DNA from: Cryptomeria japonica | Taxonomy: Eukaryota; Streptophyta; Pinopsida; Cupressales; Cupressaceae | NCBI RefSeq assembly: GCF_030272615.1 | Contig: NC_081406.1 | Coordinates: 170,047,361-170,111,360 of the forward strand | Length of the DNA stretch: 64,000 nt | Direction of reading: 5' to 3' | Shown here: positions 21,902 through 33,073 of the stretch, piece by piece | How positions within the stretch are numbered: the stretch's first letter is position 1 | Layout of the letters: each line of letters begins with the position of its first letter | Made by a program: the position numbers and the translations under genes | Notes under the pieces: generated by a model | The model's input: only the letters and a program-made list of their open reading frames with translations | What the model was told of the DNA's origin: nothing | The model's database searches: none

Positions 21902-23103
21902 TGTTGGCCATTTGGTGAAATTGATTATGTGTTGCATTGATGTTTTGTCATTGATGTCAATACTAGCTATTTGGATGCTTTACCGGCACCCTTCCGGTTC
22001 TGGTAGGTTGAGTGGTTTCTGGTTAAGTATGATACAACAAGCTCCGATATAATCTGGTGATGGAATTGGCTTGTTCATGATACTCATACTCTTATTTGAT
22101 CAGTTGGTTTTGGTCAGGTGTTTGGATGCTATCCTGCTTGCTTAGAAGATTGGTTTCTCACTCCGACGAGGGTTTCACTGGCAGAGATTTTGGTGGAGAT
22201 CCTTCAGGAAATGCATAAGTGGTGTTGGTGCAAATTTTGATGGTGTTTCAAGATGTTGTTGGTGATCATGTTCGAGACTTGGCGTCTGGAGATCACTGTT
22301 GAAGCATGTGGACCTATACTTGGTCCCGGTTGATCTAGGTTATAGATCGGCTTTAATGTAACGTATGGATAGGACCTATTGTTGTATTTCTGGGATGTCT
22401 TATGTGTTGATATTACTTAAGGCCGACATGGTTTGTAATTATGTAATTAGTTTATTGTCTAGTGGCCGACCTGATTGTTTATGGTCGATGGTTTATATAA
22501 ATAGATGTAAGATCTCATTGTAGATTATCATGGTTAATGTAAGAGGTCATGGTCAAGGAATGTAATGTGTGAATGATATAATATCACTCAGGCAGAGGAG
22601 TTGGTCGATCATTGGAGATTGAATTGGGTTTGTGTAAGAGGATTTAGTCCTCTGGTATTGAGCTTAACCAAAACTGTACTCAGGCATAGGAGATGCTATC
22701 TTTTGCAGTTCAACACTTATCCAGATTGTTGTCTGGATTTATATGTAGTCGGTGAGGCTCCTTTTGTGATGAGCAGTGTGCTCTAGGTTGTTGGCCTTCC
22801 TATAAGTGCAGGCCCCTTCATTGTAATTCACATACTTACTACAGAAGTATTATCTAACTGTGGGTACGCTTCCCACCATTCCCTTTACTAGGTTTTCCAT
22901 GTACAAATCTTGGTGTTGTGTGGATGGATTTTATTTTGTGATTATTGTTTATGCTTAATTGGATTAACTACTATTCTGGTATTATTGTTTTGGGTTCTGG
23001 TATTAAAGTTTAAATTGTTGATTGCTTTCGGTAATCTATGACAACTGATTCACCCCCCCCCCCACCCTCTCAGTTGTCTTCCAATTATCTAAACTGTCTA
23101 ACA
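21902..23103 (+). repeat. 5' LTR of B
   Basis: TGTTGGCC to GTCTAACA, matching 35087-36278. It contains a TATA box at 22494-22503 and a C run (23052-23062) near its end. By eye about one base in ten differs from the 3' LTR in the first 250 bp. Confidence 0.94.
22494..22503 (+). promoter_or_regulatory. TATA box in 5' LTR of B
   Basis: TATATAAATA. In the 3' LTR the same place reads TGTACAAATA, so only the left copy keeps a good TATA box. Confidence 0.55.
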
Positions 23104-23105
23104 AT

Positions 23106-23117
23106 TGGTATCAAAGA
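23106..23117 (+). other. Primer-binding site of B
   Basis: TGGTATCAAAGA, a slightly changed form of the initiator-Met site TGGTATCAGAGC, two bases after the LTR. Confidence 0.85.
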
Positions 23118-23161
23118 TTTGGTCCTCCCTATAGAAAGCTTAATCGCTTAAGGAAGATCCT

Positions 23162-24207
23162 ATGGTGACTAACAATTCAAGTTCATCCAGTTCTTCTGGA
23201 GCTATCTTTCAAAGGGATATACCGAGGCTTGAAGGAACAAATTACATAGTATAAAGACTCAGATGGAGACTCATCTAAGATGTCTTGGCAAGGAGATTTG
23301 GGAGATCACATAGAATGGTGTCATACCCTTTAATCCGGGATCTGGTAATCCTCCTCCAGCTAACCTATACAAGGAGCTTGATAATGATTGTAGAGCAAGA
23401 GAAGCCCTCTTGTGTGCACTATCTGATCAACAAATAATGGGATTAACAAATAAATCATCTCGAAAGGCTATATGGGATAAGTTACAGATTCTTAATGAAG
23501 GTGACCCTACTAAGAAGATTGCTAAACTTGATGGTTGCCAAGTGAGATATGAAAACCTAAAGATGGAAGAAGATGAAAGGATTACTGCATTCATGGAAAG
23601 AGTAAATGAGATTGTAATGGGAATTCAATGTTGTGGTGGAACTCTGAGTGAAGATGAAATTGTTCCTAAAGTCCTGAGAGCCCTACCACTAGCTTACAAA
23701 ATGAAGGCTACTGCTATTAATGAGTTGAGAATAATGGCTAATACATCTATCAACAGAGATACTTTGATTGGGAAACTATTTACTTTTGAGCTTGAAGAAT
23801 TTGGATCTTTTGGAGCTATAAAGACTGAACCTGTTTTTCATGCATCTACATCTGCAACTGGTAAGCAAGATTGGAAAGCTTTATATGCAAAAGAACTAGA
23901 AGATATGAAGAGAGAAGATGATGAGTTTGAGCAACTTGAAGCACTATTTACTAGAAGAGTACCAAAAGGACCGGTAGGAAGTAAGTATGAAGAAAAAGCA
24001 CCTTTTAAATGTTTTGCATGCAATAAGATTGGTCATTTTGCATCTAAATGTCCTGAAAGGAATTCAAGATTTGAAGAAAGAGTTAAAAGATCATTTAAGC
24101 CTAACCCTAGATATAAGAACAAATATAGATTCAATAAAAATAGAGATAAACCATGCTACATAGCGGATGAGGAAGGCATTACTGAATCAGATGATGAGCC
24201 GACATAA
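23162..24207 (+). pseudogene. Copia gag of B
   Basis: Starts MVTNNSSSSSSSGAIFQRDI and continues with the copia gag (UBN2-type) capsid segment and a complete zinc knuckle CFACNKIGHFASKC (near 24010; C-x2-C-x4-H-x4-C intact). The first 250 bp hold a small deletion with frame change near 23250 and a TAG at about 23316. From 23410 on, 265 codons are open to a TAA at 24205-24207. Gag would package the RNA. The next domain, protease, follows directly. Confidence 0.9.
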
Positions 24208-24486
24208 GACTCTTCTAGTGGATCCGGCAATGGGAAGGAATGGGTATTCCTGGCTATCAAGGAAGATGATTTGGCACTGGAAGAGAATGTACCTGAGCAG
24301 AAGGCACTTGCTACTAAAATTGAGGACAAGGATGAATGGGTAATTGACAGAGGTTGTTCACATCAAATGACTAGAGATAAAGGGAAGTTTCTGTCTTTGC
24401 AAGAATTTGATGGTGGACTAGTTAGATTTTGAGATGACAAGGCATGTATGATCAAGGGAAAAGGAACTATATCATTGGATGCTAAG
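24208..24486 (+). pseudogene. Copia protease of B, first part
   Basis: Reads GKEWVFLAIKEDD, then the protease site as VIDRGCSH-MTRDKGKF, where functional copia proteases have D-S-G. Ser to Arg at the active-site triad would abolish activity. A TGA interrupts the frame at about 24430. The protein stops at the N insertion and resumes at 31897 with NTDNVYYVEGLKHNLLSVGQ. Confidence 0.85.
24482..24486. repeat. Target-site duplication of N (left)
   Basis: CTAAG; the right copy at 31897-31901 reads GTAAG, one base different. Confidence 0.75.
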
Positions 24487-25004
24487 TGTTGGGACCTATA
24501 AAAATTTGAGTATTTTGGGAGGCCCATTTCTAATTTTTGCATCTGCTATCAAAAAGACTATCTACTAGGTCAGCTCGATAAGGATTCATTTCAAGGAAAG
24601 ACAAAACAAAACCCAGTTTGCATCCTCCCCTCACGCAAAAATTCCAAGTAAATGCAATTGGTTGGTGTATTTCCAATGCCCCTGGGTGGTTCTTGAAGAG
24701 GCTCAAAAACCTTTAGGCAAAAGCAAATGGCAGGGGTTGTGTGACAGAGGAAAGGACCCAGGGGGTTTTCAAGCAAAGGGCCAGGCGTAGACCATTTATC
24801 CCACATTGGCAGTGGGGAGGAGAGTTTTTGTATTTAAATGAAAAGTCGCATACATCCTTAGTGTCAAAGCTTTCGGTCTTTTAGCAAGTGGTCGATTCAG
24901 GAGGTGGTGGGCCCCACGTGCACGTGCATCTCAAAGCGGCCTAATTTTGTAGCAAAAGGAGAAATTAAACAACAGGCAGGTTGCAGAAGATCCAACAGCG
25001 ATCG

Positions 25005-25600
25005 CTATACCGTAAGATGAAGGTGCTTGACTATTACTGGTCGTGACTTGGCAACTGATGAGGTGGCACACAAGTGGCAGACACTTGGTGAAACCGTGGC
25101 ATAAGTGAGAGCCATTCAGAGAAGGTAAAGTCTGAGTGGGTTAAGAGGATCTGATAGTCGAGTGAGATGATCTAACAGTTGTCACCATGTTGCGAAGCGA
25201 AAGTGCATGCCAACTATCCCATGCGTCTTGGCGACAAAGCACGTGCGCTAAAAGGAAAGCGGCCCAGGCGTTAAGGGTCGAGCAACTTGAGGGAAGATCT
25301 ATGATCATCGTTATATCGCCATGACAAGATGCCTGATGATTATCACCTACGACATAGCGACTGGCCAGGTGGAAAGTCCAAGGTGGCGAGTAAATGTATC
25401 TAAAGGCGACTCAGGATGTGACACGTGTCGGGCTTGCCAGAAGAGAAATTGATAGAGAGGGCCATTCAAGGAAGGTAAAGGTCGATCAAATCAAGGCCGA
25501 CCAACGGTGATCCAAGGAAGATCAACAATTGTCGCCAAGTTGCAATGAAAATATGTGTGATTGCTAATGGTCGTGACTTGGCAACCAAGAGGTGGGGCCC
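25005..25600 (+). repeat. Diverged internal repeats in the LTR of N
   Basis: A block of about 60 bp with the pattern GACTTGGCAAC followed by a GAGGTGG-like end recurs at about 25005-25065, 25187-25245, 25310-25375 and 25535-25596, with a TTGCRA-GAAA lead-in. The same layout is present in the 3' LTR (about 29905-30500). Confidence 0.55.
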
Positions 25601-25878
25601 GATAAAGAAGGAGGGCAATTTGGAGGAAATAAAAAGAACAAGCAAGCCGACGAAGAAACAAAGGGCTTCATTCCGGCAGTGAACCTAGGTGGTGTTGAGG
25701 TGGTAGGATAAGGGCCTCTGAATGAATCAGATGGTTCCACATGGCAGAGAATGCATGACAAATGTCTGCGCGGGAATTTCAAAGATTTAAAATATGATTG
25801 TTGACTGTGGTGAGCAGGTAGAAAATTAAACGACTGACCTACAGAGGGACCGAGGGCCAATGGATTAATTTTTGCCCG

Positions 25879-25886
25879 ATATATAA
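25879..25886 (+). promoter_or_regulatory. TATA-like box in LTR of N
   Basis: ATATATAA, kept in the 3' LTR at 30781-30788 within a conserved GCCCGATATATAAG context. Confidence 0.45.
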
Positions 25887-26994
25887 GTTGTATATATCGT
25901 TGGAAAGCTTTGGATCTGAGGAATCTGATTTTGTAGTTAAGTGTAACCCACGGCAAGTATTTTTGGGAAAGTTACCTCGGGATCTCAGATTGGATTTTTC
26001 AGTCAGAGAGATTAGATGTTCTGCAGGCCAAGTGGTGCGAAACAGTTATTGCTGAAAGATAGGGTAGTTGCTATTGTCAAAGAATGAAATCTGATTTTGT
26101 CCTCCCTTTCCTTCTTATTCGAGGGTCTTCTCATTTTGTAAAGGGTTCCAGATTTTTGTGAGCAAGGTTCCTAAATCTTGGTTTCTAGTTATGAGTTTTT
26201 TTAAAAATTTGTAATACAATGTCCCTTTTCAAGTAATAGAGTATCTTCTTGTTGGGAATGTTTTCTGTTATAGGTCGCATATATGTAAGTTATATATACA
26301 GTTTATTGGATTATCTCTAGGCCTTCTCTTGTTTTCAATAAATCCAGTCTTCAAGAGAGTTTGGGTTTATCCTCTCAAAGTGGGAGTGTAATGGTTGTTA
26401 TTAGGTACTTTTCAAGGAAGAGTTTAAATTCTATGAGCAATCATTTTGGATTTAGGAAAATGTCTGGATATGTATGATCTTTTGTTTAAGTTTAGAATGT
26501 ATTAATGTCAGGCATTAATACAGGGATATCTTTCTTAATAAATTGGACTTGTAAGAGAAGTCTTCATTTGCAGATTGATGTATGACTCCATGCCCTTGAA
26601 TAAAGGCACTGGTCTTGCAGATTATGGGGATTCTCAGGGATTTTAAAATATCTTTTTTCTTTTATGTTAGTAGTTTTAGTTTGTTCCATCTATCTCATGC
26701 TCCAATCTTGTTGAGATGTCAATGTAGATCTAGCCCATCTACAGTAACCTCCTTATTGTTGAGCCCTGTGAGATTTATCTACTTTTATTGATGCCATATG
26801 TTTGTAACTGGTTGTATTTTATGCATCAAAAGGGTGTCCCCCCCTAGGTCTTGCAGAACCTGAAGTTTAGGAGGATCAATAGGATCCTATGTTAATTTTG
26901 TCCAAGCCCTGAAGCATTTCATTGATTGAGATTGGCTATTTCATAGATATTTTGCAGGTGAACTTGGGTTTCTCTTTTTTGAGAACAACATAAA

Positions 26995-27012
26995 TGGCAA
27001 CTCCGCTGGGCA
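26995..27012 (+). other. Primer-binding site of N
   Basis: TGGCAACTCCGCTGGGCA lies four bases after the LTR. From memory it resembles the primer site of plant Tat/Ogre-type gypsy elements (TGGCGACTC...), with a CG to CA change; the tRNA is not assigned here. Confidence 0.6.
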
Positions 27013-27542
27013 AAGATCTAAAGATCTCTGGTATATACTGTTAAATCAAATTGTAAGTTATTATGGCCAAATTCATTTTGGGAAGTCTTAGAAGTCTACA
27101 AGTCTGAAAGTTGTTTTCAGATTTGAAAGTATATATCCTGGAAGGTTTTGTTGGTGAGGAATTTTTTTTAAAACAGAATTATGTGACTTTGTTGTGTGAG
27201 ACCCAGAAATCTGAAGTTGTTTAAGAGTGAAGATCAATGATGAAATTTTAATCCTCTTCAAGGAGGTGGCAACTCTGTATGAACAAACCTGAGGTTTGGG
27301 GGTTTTTTTCAAATTATCAGTCAAAAGTGAAGTGAATAGCAGCAGCAATTATACCCAGGTATTCCTCAAAAAAATTATGAGATAACTTTGCTCCTTATAA
27401 GGTGAAGCAAGTCACCCGGAAAAGGAGTATTGGTTCTAAGGTTACATACTTCTTGTTCTTAAAAGTTTCAGTCAGTGATGGGAGAAGTATGAGGTTGTAA
27501 AAATTATGACTGCATGTTTGGAAAAGAGAATAAACCAGTAAG

Positions 27543-29144
27543 ATGCATTGTCATGGTAATGGTTCAATAGATGTTTCAAATTTTATGGATCTAGATGTGG
27601 TTCCTAAGTCTAGTGCTTCTTTGTCAAATTTGAAGGACATTAATAGGGAGATTGAAATACATCTTCAAAAGATCCAAGATAGGTGCATCTTGTTTTTAAG
27701 AAGGAAAGTAGGAAAGAGAAAGGTAGAATCATCATATATTTTTTATGAAAGATTTATTGCTGCATTAAATGAGCTTCCAGTTGATGTTAGACCCCATGAG
27801 TCTATTTGGATTGATTTATTCTTACAGCTTGACGAGCCTGACTCAGTTAGTTGGTTTTCAGCTTTGAGGGAGGAAAGTGTTACAAGTATTAAAGAATGGA
27901 TAGATGAGATTGAAATGACCAAATCTGAAAATACACATAGTTTTGAGTATAGTGATGGAGATGAATCCGTGAGTGGATATACCTCTTATGATGCTGAAGA
28001 TGACTCTTATTCTCAGCATGGCAGTGCAGATGTGTATTTAGAGAAAAAAGAAAATCATGAAAGTACAAGTTATTGTTCAAATAATCTTGAGCATGTTGAG
28101 GTTTCAATTTTGAATGATATAGATCACCTTGCTGATAATGTCAATCCACAAAGTGTTTTCAACCAAGGTTATGAAACCATGTTGCAACATATAACAACAC
28201 TTTATGATTAGCCTGATAAAGGTCATGATGCAGATGCAAGTTGTTGTAATGACAAAATGAATGTGCATGAAGACATGAGCATTGTAGATTTAATGCATGC
28301 ATCAGATTGGGACAATGTTCATAGCACAGAAGATGAAGCCAAGGAAAATGAAATTGAAGGAGAAGGTTCACTAAGTAGTGAACAAATCTCAGAACTCTTA
28401 GTTGTTGATCTTAAGAGGTATACATCCAAAAATGTCCCCAATCTCTCATACCCAATCAGTATATGTTTTGATACTGATGATGTTCTTGGCAGTGTGAGGT
28501 ATGATACATATGATATTCCTTTCCCTATAGTTGATTTGAATAGTGGACAAGATGAAAATACATATAAGGTTGATAAATGTGATAATGTGGATTCATATAT
28601 TGATATGAAACCAGAATTTGATATGCATTGTGTGAATCTTGGTGTTAAAGGGAAAGACAAATCTAAAGTATTTTTTCCGGATTTACAATTAGTTAATGAA
28701 CCATTGATAGATGATCATGCATTTTCGCGTTTGCAAAGGACTGATATAAGGTGTGATCAGTATGCTAAGTTGTAGTCATTTTATGAGGAAATGTTCCTCT
28801 CTAGTTTGCAAGCCTATATTATGGATGAGTGTTTTCCATTTATGCAAACTAGCACTCAACATGTGTCTGATCTTCCTAATGATCAAAGGGAGTTGGATTA
28901 CTTTTTTGTTCAGCTGGGAAACAATTGTAAACAATATGACAGTTATGTGTCATTTGATGGTCAGCATTTTGAAGAGGGATCTGTTTTTCAAAGATTGAAT
29001 GATTACTGACATGTTGATTATCTTCTATGTGATGAGTTGATGAGAAGTTGTAGGGTTTGTGATCAGGCAGATGTAAACAAAATCTTCAGCTTACCCTTGA
29101 TTCATGGAAATGAGAATCATGTGTTTGACAGGGGTAATCATTGA
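27543..29144 (+). pseudogene. Unknown acidic protein encoded by N
   Basis: One frame of 533 codons from ATG to TGA, interrupted by only three stops: TAG at 28209, TAG at 28773, TGA at 29007. I do not recognise the protein. Residues 30-130 look helical, with a basic patch FLRRKVGKRKVESS followed by ALNELP, WIDLFLQL and WFSALREESV, faintly like a gag capsid. Residues 130-400 are strongly acidic (Asp, Glu, Ser) and look disordered. The C-terminal part has YIMDECFPFMQTS and PLIHGNENHVFDRG. No zinc knuckle, protease or polymerase motif is visible. It is the only coding unit between the LTRs, so it could be a diverged gag or a captured sequence. Confidence 0.6.
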
Positions 29145-29389
29145 TTCCAATTTTGATGGCCTGGGGCCATATGTAAATAAGTTCTATTGTACAGTAGCTT
29201 TGCTTTTAGTTGTGTGATTTTCAATAAGGAACCCTTTTGTTGGGTAGAATAAGGAACCCCTATTTTGGAGAGTGAATCTCATTGAAGAATTTAAAAAAAG
29301 AAGTGTCCTATTTTTTGGGTGGTCTACTCTACCAAAGATTCTAAATTCTTGTGTTGATCTTACAATCAACCATCCCCAATCAGAGCCAC
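29145..29389 (+). other. 3' untranslated part of N
   Basis: 245 bp without coding. No clear purine tract is seen directly before the LTR; the nearest purine run is GAATTTAAAAAAAGAAG at about 29286. Confidence 0.4.
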
Positions 29390-31896
29390 TATTGGGACCT
29401 ATAAAAATTTAAGTATTTTGGGAGGCCCATTTCTAATTTTTGCATCTGCTATCAAATGACTACCTAGTGGGTCAGCTCAATAAGGATTCATTTCAAGGAA
29501 GGACAAAACAAAACCCAGTTTGCATCCTCCCCTCGCGTGAAAATTCCAAGTAAATGCAATTGGTTGGTGTATTGCCAGTATCGCTCTGTGGTTCTTGAAG
29601 AGGCTCAGAAACCTTCAAGCAAAAGCAAATGATAGGGGTTGTGTGACAGAGGAAAGGACCTAGGGGGTTCTCAAGCAAAGGGCCAGGCGTAGACCATTTA
29701 TCCCACAATGGCCACGGGGAGGAGATTTTATGTATTTAAATTAAAATTTGCATACATCCTTAGTGTAAAAGCTTTCAGGCTTTTGGCAAGTGGTTGATTC
29801 ATGAGGTGGTGGGCCTCATGTGTGCATGTGTCTCAGAGCAGCCTAATTTTGCAGCAAAAGGAGAAATTAAACAGTGGGCAGGTTGCAGAAGATTGGACGG
29901 CGGTTGCTATACTACAAGATGAAGGTGTTCGACTGTTAATGGCTATGACTTGGTGACTGATGAGGTGACAGACAAGTGGCAGACACATGGTGACACCGTG
30001 GCATAAGCGAGAGTCATTCGGAGAAGGTAAAGTTTGAGCGGGTTAAGGGGATCTGACGGTCAAGCAAGATGATCTAACGATTGTTGCCATGTCGCGATGC
30101 GAAAGTGCTCACCAAGTATCCCATGTGACTTGGCAACAAAGCACGTACACTACAAGGAAAGTGGCTCAAGCGTTAAGGGTTGAGTAGCTTGAGGGAAGAT
30201 CTATAGTCGTCACTATACCTCCATGTGAAGATGTTTGATGGTTATCACCTGTGACATAGCGACTGGCCAGGTGGAAAGTCCAAGGTGGAGGGTAGATGGA
30301 TCCAAAGGTGAGTCAGGATGTGACACATGTCAGGCCCACGAGAAGAGAAAGTGATAGAGAGAGCCATTCAGGGAAGATAAAGGTCGAGCAAGTCAAGGTC
30401 GACCAACGGTGGTCCAAGGAAGATCAATGGTTGTCACCAAGTCGCAATGAAAATATGTGTGATGGCTAATGGCCACGACTTGGTGACCAAGCGGTGGGGC
30501 CCGATAATGAAGGAGGGCAGTTCGGAGGAAATAAAAAGAACAAGCAAGATGAGGAAGAAACAAAGGGCTTCATTCCAGTGGTGAACCTAGGCGGTGTTGA
30601 GGTGGCAGGATAAGGGCACCGGAATGAATCAGATGGTGCCACATGGTGGAGAATGCATGACAAATGTCTATGCGGGAATTTCAAAGATTTAAAATATGAT
30701 TTCTGACTATGGTGACTAGGTAGAAAATTAAACGACCGACCTGTAGAGGGACCGAGGGCCAAGGGATTAATTTTTGCCCGATATATAAGTGTTATATATC
30801 ATTGGAAATCTCTCAATCCAAGGAATCTGATTTTGCAGTCAAGTGTAACCCACAACAAGTATTTTTGGGGTAGTTACCTTAGGATCTTAGATTGGATTAT
30901 TCAGGTAAAGAAATTAGATGTTCTGCAGGCCAAGTGGTACGAAACAGTTATTGTTGAAAGATAGGGTAGTTGCTATTGTCAGAGAATGAAATATAATTTT
31001 GTCCTCCCTTTCCTTCTTATTCGGGGTCTTCTCATTTTGTAAAGGGTTCCAAATTTTTGTTGGCAAGGTTCCTGAATCTTGGTTTCCAGTTTTGAGCTTT
31101 TTAAAAAAATTCTAATACAATGTTTGTTTTCAAGTAATAGGGTATCTTCTTGTTGTGAATGTTTTCTGTTACAAGTCACATATATGTAAGGCATATATAC
31201 AATTTATTGGATTATCTCTAGGCCTTCTCTTATTTTCAATAAATCCAGTCTCCAAGGGAGTTTGGGTTTATCCTCTCAAAGTGGGAGTGTAATGGTTGTT
31301 CTTAGGTACTTTTCAAGGAAGAATTTAAATTCTATGAGCAATCATTTTGGATTCAGGAAAATGTCTGGATATGTATGATCTTGTGTTTAAGTTTAGAATG
31401 TATTAATGTTAGGCATTAATACAGGGATATCTTTCTTAATAAATTGGACTTGTAAAAGAAGTCTTCATTTGTAGATTGATGTATGACTCCATGCCCTTGG
31501 ACAAGGCACTGGTCTTACAGATTCTGGGGATTCTCGGGGATTTTAAAATATCAAATATCCTTTTGCTTTTATGTTAGTAGTTTTAGTTTGTTCCATCTAT
31601 CTCATGCTCCAATCTTGTTGAGATGTCAATGTAGATCTAGCCCATCTGTAGTAACCTCCTTGTTGTTGAGCCCTGTGAGATTTATCTACTTTTATTGATG
31701 CCATATGTTTGTAACTGGTTGTATTTAATGCATCAAAAGGGTGTTCCCCCTAGGTCTTGCAGAACCTAAAGTGTAGGAGGATCATTAGGATCCTATGTTA
31801 ATGTTGTCCAAGCCCTAAAGCATTTCATTGATTGAGATTGGCTATTTCATGGATAGTTTGCAGGTGAACTTGGGTTTCTCTATTTTGGGAACAACA
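29390..31896 (+). repeat. 3' LTR of N
   Basis: 2507 bp. It begins TATTGGGACC (the TG of the left copy has become TA) and ends GGGAACAACA. Confidence 0.92.
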
Positions 31897-33073
31897 GTAA
31901 GAACAATACTGACAATGTTTATTATGTTGAAGGTTTAAAGCATAATCTTTTGAGTGTAGGACAATTGGTAGATAAGGGATTTCAATTACAATTCAACGAT
32001 GGAAAATGCAAAATCATTAACAGATCTGGCTTGGAGATTGCAACCGGTACACGGACAAAAGGTAATATATTTCATTTTAACTCTGATGAGAAGACATGTT
32101 TAATTACACAGATTGATGAGAGTTGGCTATGGCTTAAAAGGTTGTGTCATGTGAATTTTGATTGCATTGTGAAGATCAATTCAACTAAGGTTGTTAGAGA
32201 TATACCTAAGATTATGAATCCCTATAATCCGGTATGTAAAGAATGTCAAATGGGTAAACAGGTCAGAACCTCTTTTAGCAGTATACAAGATAAATCAAAT
32301 GATTTTTTTGATCTTATTCATACTAATTTGTGTGGTCCTACTAGAGTTAAAAGTTTTCATGGTGATAGATATTTTATGCTAAGCATTAATGATTATTTTA
32401 GAATGATGTGGGTTACTTTTTTGAGAGAAAAATCTAAAGCATTTGAAAAGTTTAAAATCTTTAAGGCTAAAGTGGAAACTGGGACAGGATTAAAGATTAA
32501 TGTTTGAGATCAGATCATGGTGGAGAATTCACATCCCGTGAGTTTAATAGCTTTTGTGATAAGCATGGTATAAGAAGACAATTTTTTGCTCCTCGGACAC
32601 CTCAACAAAATGGAGTTGTGGAAAGGAAGAATATAACTATCTTGGATGTTGCTAGAACAATGATGATGGAAGCTAATCTACCTCATATCTACTGGAGAGA
32701 AGCAGTGAGTACAACGGTTTATACATTCAACAGAGTACATATCAAAGGAGAAACCGGTAAGACACCTTATAAATTATGGTTTGGCAATACACATACAGTT
32801 AAGTATTTTAGAATTTTTGGTAGTAAATGTTATATCAGGAGAGATGATACTATTGGTAAATTTGATCCTAGATGTGATAAAGGCATATTTCTTGGTTATT
32901 CTAATGAAAGCAAAGCATATAGATGTTATAACAAGAGATTGCAGATAATTGTGGAGAGTGCTAATGTCAAAGTAGATGAGCTGAACAAAAGTCAAATCAG
33001 AGTTTATGAGAAGGAACCGGTAGTGCAAATGATTATATCTGAAGGTAGCACCTTTACTAGAACAGAGAGTTGA
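31897..33073 (+). pseudogene. B protease end, GAG-pre-integrase and integrase
   Basis: Resumes after N with DNVYYVEGLKHNLLSVGQL (end of protease), then the zinc-binding GAG-pre-integrase segment (CHVNFD...CKECQMGKQ) and the integrase core. The first catalytic Asp in the H-x-D-L-C-G-P motif reads HTNLCGP, Asp to Asn. The second Asp (RSDHGGEF) and Glu (QQNGVVERKN) are present. A frame change at 32504 splits the integrase. The last part includes YKLWFGNTHTVKYFRIFGSK and GIFLGYSNESKAYRCYN. Confidence 0.92.

Larger units (their letters stand above)
24487..26990 (+). repeat. 5' LTR of N
   Basis: 2504 bp, TGTTGGGACC to GAGAACAACA, matching 29390-31896. It includes a TATA-like box (25879-25886) and a tract of diverged internal repeats (25005-25600). 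Confidence 0.93.
24487..31896 (+). mobile_element. N: LARD-like element with long LTRs and one unknown ORF
   Basis: Two LTRs of about 2.5 kb (24487-26990 and 29390-31896) flank a 2.4-kb interior. The interior has a primer site and a 533-codon frame but no recognisable protease, RT, RNase H or integrase. Large LTRs plus a non-pol interior fit a LARD-like non-autonomous element. It interrupts the protease of B in the same orientation, with a 5-bp duplication differing at one base. Confidence 0.88.

Noticed and set aside
24591-24806. Repeated minus-strand open frames at 24591-24806 and 29493-29708, and at 25564-25956 and 30466-30762.
   Set aside because: They are antisense shadows in the two LTRs of N.
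25005-25600. Spaced repeats as a CRISPR-like array.
   Set aside because: Spacing is irregular (about 125-225 bp), repeats are diverged, the array lies in a eukaryotic LTR, and no cas gene is present.
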